From an uncultured Cellulophaga sp. (GTDB taxonomy: Bacteria > Bacteroidota > Bacteroidia > Flavobacteriales > Flavobacteriaceae), in assembly GCA_947491225.1 (NCBI GenBank), contig CANLIE010000012.1:1-64000 (forward strand): a stretch of 64,000 bases of DNA. Reading direction: 5' to 3'. Each line of letters opens with the position of its first letter. Within the stretch, counting starts at the first letter, position 1. The position numbers and the translations under genes are program-made. Positions 26,716-36,533 of this stretch are shown here, piece by piece. The notes beneath the pieces were generated by a model, which saw nothing but the letters and a program-made list of their open reading frames with translations, made no database searches and was not told the origin of the DNA.

Positions 26716-28136
26716 AGAAATGGTTAATAACGTTGTTATTGGTCGTATGTAATTTTTTTATATACGGACAAAACAAACAATTGCTGTATGATTTTAAAGA
26801 AATTCCACAATCATTACTAATTAATCCAGGAATAGAAACAGCTTATGCTAGTTATTTTGGTGTTCCATTACTTTCAGGAATTTCTTTTCAAGCAGGTTCT
26901 AGCGGAGCAAGTGTTAATGATTTTTTTGCAAATGATGGATTAGATATCAATGATAAAATCAGGGATCGTGCATTATATGGTATGAGTGTAACTGATGAAT
27001 TGAGTGGAACGTACCAATTAGAAATACTTAATGTAGGTTTTAGAGGGAGAAATAACCCAGATAATTTTTATTCTTTTGGAATTTATAATGAAGGAGATGC
27101 TATAGGGTACTGGTTTAAGGATTATGCAATTTTAGGTTTTGAAGGCAACGCTGACCATTTATATAAACGATTTGATTTATCTCACTTAAAAACAAGGGGA
27201 GATATGGTAAATGTATTTCACTTTGGATTGAATAAGCGGATAAATGGAAGACTAATAGTTGGAGCAAGAGCTAAATTATATTCAAGTATCTTTTCTTTTA
27301 AATCAACCAAGAATAAAGGATATTTTGTAACAACTGAAGGGCAGAATAATTTATTGACATCTACCTTAGTTGCTGATATGAAATTACAGACATCTGGAAT
27401 AGAAAGTCTAAGAGCTGCTGCGGATGATGGAACAATAGGAAGTGTATTTACAAAAAGAGGGCTATTTGGAGGAGATTTAGGCTTAGGGATTGATTTAGGA
27501 TTTACTTATAATCTGAATAAGAATACAGTAATAACAGGTAGCATCTTAGATTTAGGATTTATAGCGCATTCAGGAGATGTAAAGAATTATGTTTTTAAAG
27601 GACAATCAACAATAGAAGGAGTTGAGGTTATATTGCCAGATGCTTTAGTTAATTCAAGTGCAGATTTTTGGCAAGATTTAGTAGACGAAGTAAAAACATT
27701 GTTGGATTATGAGGAAAATAATGATTCCTATATCTCTTTTAGACCAACAAAGTTGTACGGGTCTGTAAGATATAATTTTGGAGAGCAAGATAGAAGAATA
27801 CAAGATTGTGATTGCAGGGCAGGAGGCAACAAAAGTAACTTAGGATATCCTAATGGTCTTGGAGGTCAAATATACGTAATCAATAGACCAAGAGGACCAC
27901 AAATTGCAATTACTGCTTTTTATCAAAGAAATTTTGGAAAGGTAGTAAGTCTTAAAACTACATATACAGTAGATAAGTTCTCTGCTACTAACATTGGTTT
28001 TGGTGCTAGTTTTAATATTGGTCCTGTAAATATTTATGCCACTGCAGATAACCTATTATCATATAGAAATATTGCAGCATCTAATTATGCATCTTTTCAG
28101 TTAGGGATTAATGTTATATCTTGGGGCAGGAATTAA
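26712..28136 (+). CDS. DUF5723-type outer-membrane protein
   Basis: A 474-residue exported protein. The signal peptide is MKKWLITLLLVVCNFFIYGQ. The rest is a long run of amphipathic beta strands ending with aromatic residues, with PorV/FadL-like phrases (NFGEQDRRIQDCDCR, YATADNLLSYRNIAASNYASF), as in the Bacteroidota family DUF5723. An outer-membrane barrel is likely; cargo is unknown. It overlaps the lipoprotein gene by 4 bases, so the two are translationally coupled, and the exported protein that follows starts 13 bases later. Confidence 0.75.
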   Translation: MKKWLITLLLVVCNFFIYGQNKQLLYDFKEIPQSLLINPGIETAYASYFGVPLLSGISFQAGSSGASVNDFFANDGLDINDKIRDRALYGMSVTDELSGTYQLEILNVGFRGRNNPDNFYSFGIYNEGDAIGYWFKDYAILGFEGNADHLYKRFDLSHLKTRGDMVNVFHFGLNKRINGRLIVGARAKLYSSIFSFKSTKNKGYFVTTEGQNNLLTSTLVADMKLQTSGIESLRAAADDGTIGSVFTKRGLFGGDLGLGIDLGFTYNLNKNTVITGSILDLGFIAHSGDVKNYVFKGQSTIEGVEVILPDALVNSSADFWQDLVDEVKTLLDYEENNDSYISFRPTKLYGSVRYNFGEQDRRIQDCDCRAGGNKSNLGYPNGLGGQIYVINRPRGPQIAITAFYQRNFGKVVSLKTTYTVDKFSATNIGFGASFNIGPVNIYATADNLLSYRNIAASNYASFQLGINVISWGRN

Positions 28137-28149
28137 ATTATTTATCTCT

Positions 28150-28941
28150 ATGAAAAAAGTATTTTTAAGTATAATATTCTTGTTTATAACGTTTTTACTT
28201 TCAGCACAAAATTTTAATGACTATAAATACATTATAGTTCCAAAGAGATTTGATGTGTTTAAAAAAGCAGATCAATATAGATCTAATGGACTAGTTAAGT
28301 TTTTATTTGAAAAAAAAGGATATACTGTTGTTTATGATGATAATTTACCACAGGATTTAAATGCTAATAAATGCTTAGCTTTAAAAGTAGATTTAATTAG
28401 TAGATCTAATATGTTTACAACCAAGACAAATTTAATTTTAAAGGATTGTAATTCTAATACGGTATACAAAACTCAAGAAGGGAAGAGTAAAGAAAAAGAG
28501 TATTTAAAAGCGTATAATGAAGCAATACGAGAATCTTTTAAATCTTTTAATAATATTTCTTATAGTTATCTACCAAAGAAAGAAGAAAAACAAAATAATG
28601 TTCCAATTGTGGTCAGTTTTAAGGATGATGTTAAAAACGTTGAAGAAAAGCCAATAGCATCAACTTCTGTTGAAAAACAAGAACAAGTTGGTAGTACACA
28701 TAAAGCAGAAGTAATTACGGAAGAAGGTGTGTTATATGCACAAGAAATTCCAAATGGGTTTCAATTAGTAGATAGTACTCCTAAAATTGAGTATAAGATA
28801 TACAAAACTACAGTTCAGGGTTATTATATAGCAACAAATAATACTATAAATGGTGTTGTTATAAATAAGGGAGATAAATGGTTTTTTGAGTATTATGAAG
28901 AGACTAAATTGATATCTAAAGAGTTGAAAATTAAATTTTAA
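28150..28941 (+). CDS. Exported hypothetical protein, 263 aa
   Basis: I place the start at ATG 28150 because it gives a clean signal peptide (MKKVFLSIIFLFITFLLSAQ). A longer reading from 28111 would put a non-signal stretch in front. The mature part begins NFNDYKYIIVPKRFDVFKKA and has an alpha/beta pattern. After a charged linker near 150-190 (KKEEKQNN..., VEEKPIAS) a small C-terminal domain follows. I do not recognise a family, although this type of protein is common in Flavobacteriaceae. It ends 4 bases into the convergent rarA gene. Confidence 0.7.
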   Translation: MKKVFLSIIFLFITFLLSAQNFNDYKYIIVPKRFDVFKKADQYRSNGLVKFLFEKKGYTVVYDDNLPQDLNANKCLALKVDLISRSNMFTTKTNLILKDCNSNTVYKTQEGKSKEKEYLKAYNEAIRESFKSFNNISYSYLPKKEEKQNNVPIVVSFKDDVKNVEEKPIASTSVEKQEQVGSTHKAEVITEEGVLYAQEIPNGFQLVDSTPKIEYKIYKTTVQGYYIATNNTINGVVINKGDKWFFEYYEETKLISKELKIKF

Positions 28942-30215
28942 AGCTCATATTTATCTTTCCATCTATTTTTTAAAAATTCTTTAATTGTTCTTTCTCGGTT
29001 GTTATTTCCAGGAATATAAAAAGATGTTCCAGATATTTCATCTGGTAAGAATTCTGCTGCCACAAAATTATTTTCATAATTGTGAGCATATTGGTAGTCT
29101 TTACCATAGCCTATATCTTTCATTAACTTAGTTGGTGCATTACGTAAAGCTAATGGCACAGATAAGTCTCCAGTTTGTTTTACAATTTGTTGAGCTTTTC
29201 CAATGGCTGCATAACTTGCATTGCTTTTGGCAGAGGTTGCTAAATAAATAGCACATTGGCTAAGTAGAATACGAGCTTCTGGATAGCCAATAGTAGTAAC
29301 TGCCTGGAAAGTAGTATTAGCCATAACCAATGCCGTTGGGTTTGCATTACCAATATCTTCAGAGGCTGCAATGAGCATTCTGCGGGCAATGAATTTCACA
29401 TCTTCACCACCTTCTATCATACGGGCAAGCCAATAAACAGCTCCATTTGGGTCACTACCGCGGATAGATTTTATAAAGGCAGATATTATATCATAATGCT
29501 GCTCGCCAGTTTTGTCATACAATACCGTATTTTTTTGAACCTTGCTTAAAACAAGGTCATTTGTAATAGTTATAGTATCTGTGTTTTCTGAGTTAATAAT
29601 TAATTCAAAAATATTCAATAACTTTCTACCATCACCTCCTGATAATTTTAGTAGTGCTTCAGTTTCTTTAAGTTCAATTTGTTTTGTCTGTAAAAATTTG
29701 TCTTGTTTAATGGCCCTTTTCAATAAAGCAATTAAATCATTTTTATCAAAAGGGTTTAGTATATATACCTGACATCGACTTAAAAGGGCAGGTATCACTT
29801 CAAAACTAGGATTTTCTGTTGTGGCGCCAATAAGTGTTATCCATCCTTTTTCAACAGCTCCTAATAAAGAATCTTGCTGAGATTTGCTAAATCTATGAAT
29901 CTCATCAATAAAAAGAATCGGATTTTTAGTTGTAAACAGTCCGCCACTTTGTTTTGCTTTCTCAATTACTTCCCTCACATCTTTAACGCCACTACTTATG
30001 GCACTAAGAGTATAGAATGGCCTATCTATCTCATTGGCTATAATGGTTGCCAGTGTAGTTTTTCCTGTACCTGGAGGCCCCCAAAGTATTAGTGAGGGTA
30101 AGATACCTTTTTTAATTTGAAAAGTTAATGAACCGTTTTCTCCCACTAAGTGAGATTGACTAATATATTCTTTTAAGGATCTAGGTCTTACTCGTTCTGC
30201 TAAGGGCTCATTCAT
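28938..30215 (-). CDS. rarA: Replication-associated recombination protein A (MgsA/RarA ATPase)
   Basis: A 425-residue AAA+ ATPase related to clamp loaders, which acts at stalled replication forks. I choose ATG 30215 (MNEPLAERVRPRSLKEYI), the standard start of the family; upstream in-frame codons add a hydrophobic, Tyr-rich stretch with no match. Walker A is GPPGTGKTT at 46-54 and Walker B is FIDEIHRF around 102-109. Sensor 1 is GATTENPSF, and SRCQ is the arginine finger region. The C-terminal tetramerisation part includes GSDPNGAVYWLARM and APTKLMKDIGYGKDYQYAH. Divergent from the rhomboid gene. Confidence 0.93.
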   Translation of the reverse strand: MNEPLAERVRPRSLKEYISQSHLVGENGSLTFQIKKGILPSLILWGPPGTGKTTLATIIANEIDRPFYTLSAISSGVKDVREVIEKAKQSGGLFTTKNPILFIDEIHRFSKSQQDSLLGAVEKGWITLIGATTENPSFEVIPALLSRCQVYILNPFDKNDLIALLKRAIKQDKFLQTKQIELKETEALLKLSGGDGRKLLNIFELIINSENTDTITITNDLVLSKVQKNTVLYDKTGEQHYDIISAFIKSIRGSDPNGAVYWLARMIEGGEDVKFIARRMLIAASEDIGNANPTALVMANTTFQAVTTIGYPEARILLSQCAIYLATSAKSNASYAAIGKAQQIVKQTGDLSVPLALRNAPTKLMKDIGYGKDYQYAHNYENNFVAAEFLPDEISGTSFYIPGNNNRERTIKEFLKNRWKDKYEL

Positions 30216-30304
30216 ACTGTAAAAGTAAAAATAATATAAATGACAATTTAGCAGATTTATGATTTTTGGTAAAATCATTGCATTATTATAGTAAATTAGT
30301 GTTA

Positions 30305-31051
30305 ATGATAAACAATAATTATTTTAAGTTTTCATATTCAGTTCTTCTTGTTCCTATAATTGCTGTGCTAACAATTTGGGTAGTATTTTTGATAGAACTA
30401 CAATTCAAAGTTAATTTTAATGACTTTGGAATATACCCCAGAACTTTAAATGGTTTAAAAGGAATTTTGTTAAGTCCTTTTATACACGGTTCTTTACAGC
30501 ATTTATATAGTAATACTTTGCCATTGGCTATTTTAAGTGCGGCACTAGTTTATTTTTATCAACCAGTAGCATTTAAGGTATTGTTTTATGGAACACTTTT
30601 GTCTGGTTTAATTACGTGGGTAATTGGTAGACCATCTTACCATATAGGTGTTAGTGGTGTAATATACTTGTTAGCAAGTTTTATCTTTTTTAAGGGTGTA
30701 TTTGCTAAACACTACAGATTAATTGCCTTATCCTTATTCGTTGTATTTGTTTATGGCAGTATGCTTTGGTACATTCTACCTATAAAAGATGGAATTTCTT
30801 GGGAAGGACATCTTGGTGGATTTCTTACAGGTCTATTTTTTGCAATTTTTTTAAAAGCAAATATACCCAAGCCTAAAAAATATGCTTGGGAAGAAGATAA
30901 TTATAATGAAGAGGCAGATGAGTTTTTAAGTCATTTTGATGAAAACGGCAACTTTATTGAATCTAAACCAGAAGAAAATTCAGATTTAGATACCAACAAT
31001 TCAGTTAACGTAACATATACTTACCATTATAAAAAGGAAGAAGGAGAATAA
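30305..31051 (+). CDS. Rhomboid-family intramembrane serine protease
   Basis: A 248-residue polytopic membrane protein that cuts membrane-spanning substrates. I choose ATG 30305 (MINNNYFKFS...) because it leaves a proper first membrane segment at about 12-31; an upstream start would overlap the rarA promoter region. The catalytic Ser is S117 in GVSGVIYLLA and the catalytic His is H169 in WEGHLGGFLTG. HGSLQHLYSN is the conserved loop between segments. A soluble acidic tail of about 65 residues follows the last segment. The substrate is unknown. Confidence 0.88.
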   Translation: MINNNYFKFSYSVLLVPIIAVLTIWVVFLIELQFKVNFNDFGIYPRTLNGLKGILLSPFIHGSLQHLYSNTLPLAILSAALVYFYQPVAFKVLFYGTLLSGLITWVIGRPSYHIGVSGVIYLLASFIFFKGVFAKHYRLIALSLFVVFVYGSMLWYILPIKDGISWEGHLGGFLTGLFFAIFLKANIPKPKKYAWEEDNYNEEADEFLSHFDENGNFIESKPEENSDLDTNNSVNVTYTYHYKKEEGE

Positions 31052-31052
31052 A

Positions 31053-31790
31053 CTATACTTGCCTTTGTCTTACTACTTCATATAAAAATACACCGCAAGC
31101 GACAGAAACGTTTAAAGATTCTATATCTCCTAGTAAAGGTAATTTAGCTGTATGGTCTACTGCTTTTAGTATTGATGGAGAAATACCAACATCTTCAGAT
31201 CCCATAATAATTGCGCAGCCTTCTTTAAAAGAAATGTCATAAAGAGTATTGTTTGTTTTTTCAGAAGCTGCTATAATTTTTATTCCAGATGCTTGTAAGT
31301 AATGTACAGCATCTTTTATATGATTTACTTTAGCAATGGGAACTTTAAATGCAGCGCCAGCAGATGTTTTAATAGTATCAGCAGTAACAGGTGCTGCGCC
31401 CTTTTTTTGTATAATTATACCATCTACAGCAGTACATTCCGCAGTTCTAATAATAGCACCAAAATTACGAACATCAGATAATTGGTCTAATAAAAGGAAT
31501 AGTGGAGTTTCTTTTGTAGCAATTACATTTTCTACTAATTCTTCAAAATTGTAAAATGTAATAGGAGATATGTTGGCAACTACCCCTTGGTGATTACTTT
31601 TAGTTAATCTGTTTAACTTTTCAACAGGAACATAAGAAATGTTAATGCCCTTTTTTCTAGCTAAATTTTCTAATTCTTTAAAAAGGTCACCTTTTAATCC
31701 TTTCTGAATAAAAATTTTATCTAAAGCTTCATTAGCATTAATAGCTTCTATTATAGCTCTAATACCATAAATCTGGGTAGTTTTTTCCAT
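31053..31790 (-). CDS. rlmB: 23S rRNA (guanosine-2'-O)-methyltransferase RlmB, SPOUT family
   Basis: A 245-residue TrmH/SpoU methyltransferase that modifies 23S rRNA, in E. coli at G2251. I choose ATG 31790 (MEKTTQIYGIRAI) as the family start. An N-terminal substrate-binding part (residues 1-75, with HQGVVANISP) is followed by the knotted SPOUT domain: motif 1 SDVRNFGAIIRTAECTAVDG, motif 2 AIIMGSEDVGIS and motif 3 LPLLGDIESLNVSVACGVFLYE. It is convergent with the rhomboid gene, with one base between the stops. Confidence 0.92.
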   Translation of the reverse strand: MEKTTQIYGIRAIIEAINANEALDKIFIQKGLKGDLFKELENLARKKGINISYVPVEKLNRLTKSNHQGVVANISPITFYNFEELVENVIATKETPLFLLLDQLSDVRNFGAIIRTAECTAVDGIIIQKKGAAPVTADTIKTSAGAAFKVPIAKVNHIKDAVHYLQASGIKIIAASEKTNNTLYDISFKEGCAIIMGSEDVGISPSILKAVDHTAKLPLLGDIESLNVSVACGVFLYEVVRQRQV

Positions 31791-31805
31791 TTGGTAAAGG
31801 TATAA

Positions 31806-31834
31806 AAAACCAGCCAAGAAACTTGGCTGGTTTT
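31806..31834 (-). terminator. Intrinsic terminator after susD
   Basis: A 13-base perfect stem, AAAACCAGCCAAG with CTTGGCTGGTTTT, and a three-base loop (31819-31821). It lies between the SusD stop (31862) and the RlmB start (31790), both on the minus strand, so it ends the SusC-SusD transcript. Confidence 0.9.
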
Positions 31835-31861
31835 GATAATAAATATTTAAAGTGAACTACG

Positions 31862-33316
31862 TTATTGAGCCCACCAAAGTTTAGTACTTAGTTCATCAGC
31901 TCCTTGTTCAGCAACAGCAGCTTCATAATTTTCATTATTTGTTTCAACTACAGTTGTACCATACATTCTTCTTTGAGGAATGTCAGTTCCGTTAATAAGA
32001 ATTGCTGGTTTTACTATTGTGGCTGGTCCTCCAATTCTTCTCCATTCAGCCCAAGCCTCATTTCCTTGTAGATATAAGGATACCCACTTTTGCTCAGCTA
32101 TAGATTGTATTCCATTATAGGTAATACCGTCAATAAAAGTTTGAGCAACCGTTTCGTCAACTCCCCATTGCTTATTAGATTCCATAATGCCATTTTTAAA
32201 ATGTGTCTCTGCATCATTACTAACCCATCCTAAAATAGATGCCTCAGCTATAGAAAAATTCGTTTGCGCGGCAGTAAATATAATAGCGGTATTGAAAACT
32301 TGACTTTTAGTGATGTTATCGCTAGGTAAAGAGAAAGTAGGTATAGAACCATTTGATTCTCCATAAGGGGCTCCAACATAAGTTCCACTAGATTCAGCAG
32401 GTTCACTATATTTTTCCAGCCTAGGGTCTTGTGGAGTAGCAGGTGTCCCATTTCCAATCATATAATCTACTAAGCGGTCACTTACTAACCAGTCAACACG
32501 ACCATCTCTTGTATATTGGTCATACCAAGGGTTATTGTTATCATCATCAGATAGGTAATTATAATAGATGTTTTCATCAGCAGTCATAATTACACCAGCA
32601 CTCAATGCTTCATTGAATTTTTGAGCAGGATAATCTGATGGAGATGGATATCTTTTTGATAACCTTAATGCCATTATCATTTTAAGAGTATTTCCAAATT
32701 TTCTCCATTTTTCCATATCACCATTAAGTAGTATATCTCCTGTTGGGATATTCCCTGAGTCAATTAGAGATAGGGCACTATCTATTTCATCAAATAGACC
32801 TTTATAAATAGTTTCCTGGTTATCAAATTTTGGAAAAGGAAAATTAATGCCATCTAATGCTTCAGTATATGGTATTGATCCCCATTTATCTGTCATTTTT
32901 TGTATGGCAAATACCCTTAAGAATGTTGCAACTGCAATTTGGTTGCCATTGCTTCCTACTCCAACAACACTACCTTTTGTGCCTTCATTTGTATTGATAT
33001 CTATAATTTGTTTTAAATTAGATAAGATACCGCTATAAAGACCAGCATAATCTTGTTCTGCACCAGAGTATCTACTTTCATCAGGATACTGAGAATTAGA
33101 CATATGTTGAACATATAAAATTGGAGTAGTCTCTCTTGCTAAAAAGTCAACTCTAGTCTGTGTTATTGCTCTAACCAATAAGGCGTCAGGTGCGGCGCTT
33201 GAAGGCTTGTTTGGATCTGCGTTTATATCCTCAAAATCAACATTATCACAAGAAAAAAGTGTGAAAAGTGAAAAAATGGATATAATGATATTAGTTGAAA
33301 TATTTTTTTTCATCAT
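31862..33316 (-). CDS. SusD/RagB-family outer-membrane nutrient-binding lipoprotein
   Basis: A 484-residue surface lipoprotein. The signal peptide is MMKKNISTNIIISIFSLFTLFSC with the lipid-bearing Cys at 23, followed by DNVDFEDINADPNKPS, the characteristic start of the SusD-like group with ...INADPN. Inside are TPR-like helices (FLRVFAIQKMTDKWGSIPYTEAL), and near the end EQKWVSLYLQGNEAWAEWRR, also typical. It forms a lid on the SusC transporter and holds the substrate. It lies 7 bases downstream of susC. The substrate class is not visible because no glycoside hydrolase or peptidase gene accompanies the pair. Confidence 0.93.
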   Translation of the reverse strand: MMKKNISTNIIISIFSLFTLFSCDNVDFEDINADPNKPSSAAPDALLVRAITQTRVDFLARETTPILYVQHMSNSQYPDESRYSGAEQDYAGLYSGILSNLKQIIDINTNEGTKGSVVGVGSNGNQIAVATFLRVFAIQKMTDKWGSIPYTEALDGINFPFPKFDNQETIYKGLFDEIDSALSLIDSGNIPTGDILLNGDMEKWRKFGNTLKMIMALRLSKRYPSPSDYPAQKFNEALSAGVIMTADENIYYNYLSDDDNNNPWYDQYTRDGRVDWLVSDRLVDYMIGNGTPATPQDPRLEKYSEPAESSGTYVGAPYGESNGSIPTFSLPSDNITKSQVFNTAIIFTAAQTNFSIAEASILGWVSNDAETHFKNGIMESNKQWGVDETVAQTFIDGITYNGIQSIAEQKWVSLYLQGNEAWAEWRRIGGPATIVKPAILINGTDIPQRRMYGTTVVETNNENYEAAVAEQGADELSTKLWWAQ

Positions 33317-33323
33317 TTTTTTT

Positions 33324-36300
33324 TTAAAATTGTAATTTAAGATTAAAACCTATGGTCCTAGAGCTAGGAAGCTGACCATTCTCTATCCAAGTATACCTGT
33401 TGTTGTCTCTAAATTCTAAACCATTACCTCTTTCACGTCCTTCAATCTCAGAAGGGTCAACATTTCCTTTTGCTTTTGAATAAAGAAGTAAAACATTATT
33501 CGCAATTAAAGACATATTTACATTGGTAAAAGGTGTTCTTTCAACAATTTTTTGAGGTAAATCATATGCAAGACGAATAGTTCTTAATTTTATATAAGAA
33601 TTATCTTCTATCCAATGTTCGTGAATATTTCTTAGATGTTTGTAATAAACAGCTGGGTTTATTAAGTAGCTAGCATTAGATCCGTCAGATTCTTTTACAC
33701 CTTCTACTAGAGTTCCTCCAGAATTTGTGGCAGCTTCATTAAGTTCCACAGAATAATCTGTTGTTGTATTTCCTGTAATGGTATTACGTATTGGGTTACC
33801 AAGTGAGTTGTTTCCAGTTGTTTCTTTTGTTAAACCTGCATATGTGCCATATCTTCTTGAAACACCATAAAATAGTCCGCCAAATTGATAATCTAAACCT
33901 AAAGAAAGGGTAAGGTTTTTATAATTAAAATCAGTTAAAAATCCACCAGTGACGTCTGGCAGAAAGTTTCCTAGATTTTCATTTCGTTTAAAATTAGGAA
34001 GACCATTAGCGTTAAGTATGACTTTTCCATTATCATCCCTATCATATACATTACCATATAGAGACCCCCATTTGTCCCCTTTACGTTCTACTAAACTTGG
34101 CCCCCAAGAATCTAACACGTTTCTTTCAGTTCCATCAGCTATTTTAACAACAGTTTTTTCTAATGTACCTATGTTAAAGCTAAAATTCCAATTAAAATTA
34201 TCACTTTTTATAACGTGAGCTCCTAGCGTTATTTCTAATCCTTTTGTTGTTGTCTCCCCTTCATTCCTTCTAACAGAACTTTTTCCTGTGCCTCCTGCCA
34301 GTGTTATTGATTTTGGTAATTTAAAATCATTTCTATTATAGTAAGTTGCATCTAAACTTATTCTGTTGCGTAAAAATTTAAACTCAGCACCATATTCTAA
34401 TTCTCTTCTTTCTCCACCTTTTAAATCTGGGTTTACTAATTCAGCAGGTATGCTTAAAGAAGGTTTGCTTCCATAAGGTTTTTGAATGTTGTAAGTCTGA
34501 CTTAGCGAATATGGGCTAGGAAATACAGGAGCTTCTGCATAACCAACTCTTAGTTTTAAGAATGATAAAGCATCGTTTTTAGGTATAAACTTTGTTGCAA
34601 TAAAACTACCGCTAATTCCATATGTGGAAACAGAGTTGCTTTCTGGGTCAGCAGTAGATCTATAATCTGTTCTATAGGTTCCTTCTACATATAAAAAATT
34701 GTCATATCCAAAAGAAGCTTTTGTTAACCAAGCCTTATTTTCGTATTCGTTTACCCAGTTTTGAATTGTAGGACGATCTATTGAAGAATTAACATTGTAT
34801 AATCCTGGAACGGCTAAACCTCCGACAGTTTGTGACCTTAGTTGCTTAGCATAATAATTAGATATTTCAACACCTGCACCTATTTGGAAGTCAAATTTGT
34901 TTACTTTTTTAGAATAAGTTGCTAAAGCAAAAATTTCATCTAAAGTTTGTGAATATGCTCTTTCTCTATAATAGGGTACATCTAACCCACCAAAAGCAGT
35001 TCTAAAGTCAGATGTAGTACTTAGGTATCGTTTTTTGAAATCTGCGTTAATTACTAAACCTTCTATCGGTTTATATATAAACCCTATTTTGCCATAAGTT
35101 GAATTGTTATCTTCATTTTTTAAATTTTCATATTGCTCAAAAAATGGAGAGTTCCAAAATGCAGGTTTAGGATTTGTTGGACTATTCATATTCCAAGAAA
35201 CCATTTGTCCATCTCTTTTGTAATTTCTTAATCTATCAATGTCTATTTGACGTTGCCACCATTGATTAAAATTAGCTCCCAAATTTCCGTAGTTGTTTGT
35301 CGGGTCATTTAATGTATTGGTTTTACGGTAATTAAAGTTAGTTACTAATTTAAATTTATCACTTAAATCAAAATCGGCAGCTATAGAAGCAATAATAGAC
35401 TTTCTATTAGTGTTTTCTAATATTAAATTTTCATCAATATGTGTGGCATTAGCTCTAATAGAATAACCTTCCCCTCCTCTAGCAAAAGAAATACTATTGT
35501 TCTTTGCTACAGAAGTTTTGTAGAAGTTTTTAACATTATTAGGGTTCGCAGTCCAAGGTCTTAGTTTGCCAAACTCAGGATCATTAGGAATCCATGAATC
35601 CCAATGACGAACTAATTGACCTTCTAATCTTGGTCCCCAAGATTCATCTGCTGCATATTGTGGCATTAATTGACCATCAAAGGATGCCCAAGATGCATCA
35701 TGTCTAGTTGCGTCAAAGCTAAATGTACTAAAATCATTTATAGCACTACTTCTTCCATTTCCATCATATAAACCTCCTCCATATTCGTTTTGATAATCAG
35801 GAAGCCTAACTATATTTCCTAAAGTGATACTGGAGTTTAATATAATTGAAGATTCTCCTGATTTTGCCTTTTTTGTAGTAATTACAATTGCACCATTTCG
35901 TGCATCTGGACCATAAATAGCAGTTGCAGCCAATCCTTTTAATACGGTACTGGTTTCAATATCTTCAGGATTAATGTTGTCTTTGTCAACTTTTATACCA
36001 TCAACAATATACAATACACCTCTTTCTCCTCTTAATAATAGTTGCGAGCTTTTAAAAGTAGAAGATGCTTGCCCCTGAAGTTGTACACCAGCTATTTTCC
36101 CAGCTAAAGCAGTACCAATATCCATTTGGCGGGTTTCACTAATTTTAGATCCTTTGACTTCTTGTGCAGCATAACCAAGACTTTTCTTTTCTCTTTTCAT
36201 ACCAAGTCCGGTAACTACAACTTCTTCTAATGCTTCCGCATCTTCTTTCATTTGCACGTTGATAACACTTTGTGCCCCAACTGTACGCATTTCTTGTTTT

Positions 36301-36533
36301 TGTCCAAGATAAGTAAATACTAAAACTTGACCAGTATTTGCAGGAATGGTGTATTCTCCTTCAAATCCAGTTTGTGTTCCTGTTTGTGTTCCTTGAACTA
36401 GGATGTTAACCCCAGGTAGTGGTAGACCATCTTGGTCGGTTACCGTACCTGAAATCGTTTTTTGCTGTGCAAAAGTTAAGTGCACAATAAACGCTAGCAA
36501 TAGCGTTAAGATTCCTCTTAGCTTTGTTTTCAT
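33324..36533 (-). CDS. SusC/RagA-family TonB-dependent outer-membrane transporter
   Basis: A 1069-residue transporter read from ATG 36533, whose first residues (MKTKLRGILTLLLAFIVHLTFAQQ) are a signal peptide; an in-frame codon 30 bases further upstream gives no better signal. A carboxypeptidase-regulatory-like domain follows (ISGTVTDQDGLPLPGVNILV). Next come the TonB-interacting/plug region (EALEEVVVTGLGMKREKKSLG, GIVIT-like NGAIVITTKKAKSGE) and a 22-strand barrel ending ...SRTIGFNLKLQF with a terminal Phe. It imports oligomeric nutrients across the outer membrane, powered by TonB, together with SusD downstream. Divergent from the ribosomal cluster. Confidence 0.95.
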   Translation of the reverse strand: MKTKLRGILTLLLAFIVHLTFAQQKTISGTVTDQDGLPLPGVNILVQGTQTGTQTGFEGEYTIPANTGQVLVFTYLGQKQEMRTVGAQSVINVQMKEDAEALEEVVVTGLGMKREKKSLGYAAQEVKGSKISETRQMDIGTALAGKIAGVQLQGQASSTFKSSQLLLRGERGVLYIVDGIKVDKDNINPEDIETSTVLKGLAATAIYGPDARNGAIVITTKKAKSGESSIILNSSITLGNIVRLPDYQNEYGGGLYDGNGRSSAINDFSTFSFDATRHDASWASFDGQLMPQYAADESWGPRLEGQLVRHWDSWIPNDPEFGKLRPWTANPNNVKNFYKTSVAKNNSISFARGGEGYSIRANATHIDENLILENTNRKSIIASIAADFDLSDKFKLVTNFNYRKTNTLNDPTNNYGNLGANFNQWWQRQIDIDRLRNYKRDGQMVSWNMNSPTNPKPAFWNSPFFEQYENLKNEDNNSTYGKIGFIYKPIEGLVINADFKKRYLSTTSDFRTAFGGLDVPYYRERAYSQTLDEIFALATYSKKVNKFDFQIGAGVEISNYYAKQLRSQTVGGLAVPGLYNVNSSIDRPTIQNWVNEYENKAWLTKASFGYDNFLYVEGTYRTDYRSTADPESNSVSTYGISGSFIATKFIPKNDALSFLKLRVGYAEAPVFPSPYSLSQTYNIQKPYGSKPSLSIPAELVNPDLKGGERRELEYGAEFKFLRNRISLDATYYNRNDFKLPKSITLAGGTGKSSVRRNEGETTTKGLEITLGAHVIKSDNFNWNFSFNIGTLEKTVVKIADGTERNVLDSWGPSLVERKGDKWGSLYGNVYDRDDNGKVILNANGLPNFKRNENLGNFLPDVTGGFLTDFNYKNLTLSLGLDYQFGGLFYGVSRRYGTYAGLTKETTGNNSLGNPIRNTITGNTTTDYSVELNEAATNSGGTLVEGVKESDGSNASYLINPAVYYKHLRNIHEHWIEDNSYIKLRTIRLAYDLPQKIVERTPFTNVNMSLIANNVLLLYSKAKGNVDPSEIEGRERGNGLEFRDNNRYTWIENGQLPSSRTIGFNLKLQF

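Noticed and set aside
28111-28149. Longer start for the exported 263-residue protein
   Set aside because: It adds residues before a perfect signal peptide and overlaps the preceding gene; ATG 28150 is preferred.
30216-30278. Longer start for rarA
   Set aside because: The added stretch has no likeness to the family, and ATG 30215 gives the standard N-terminus.
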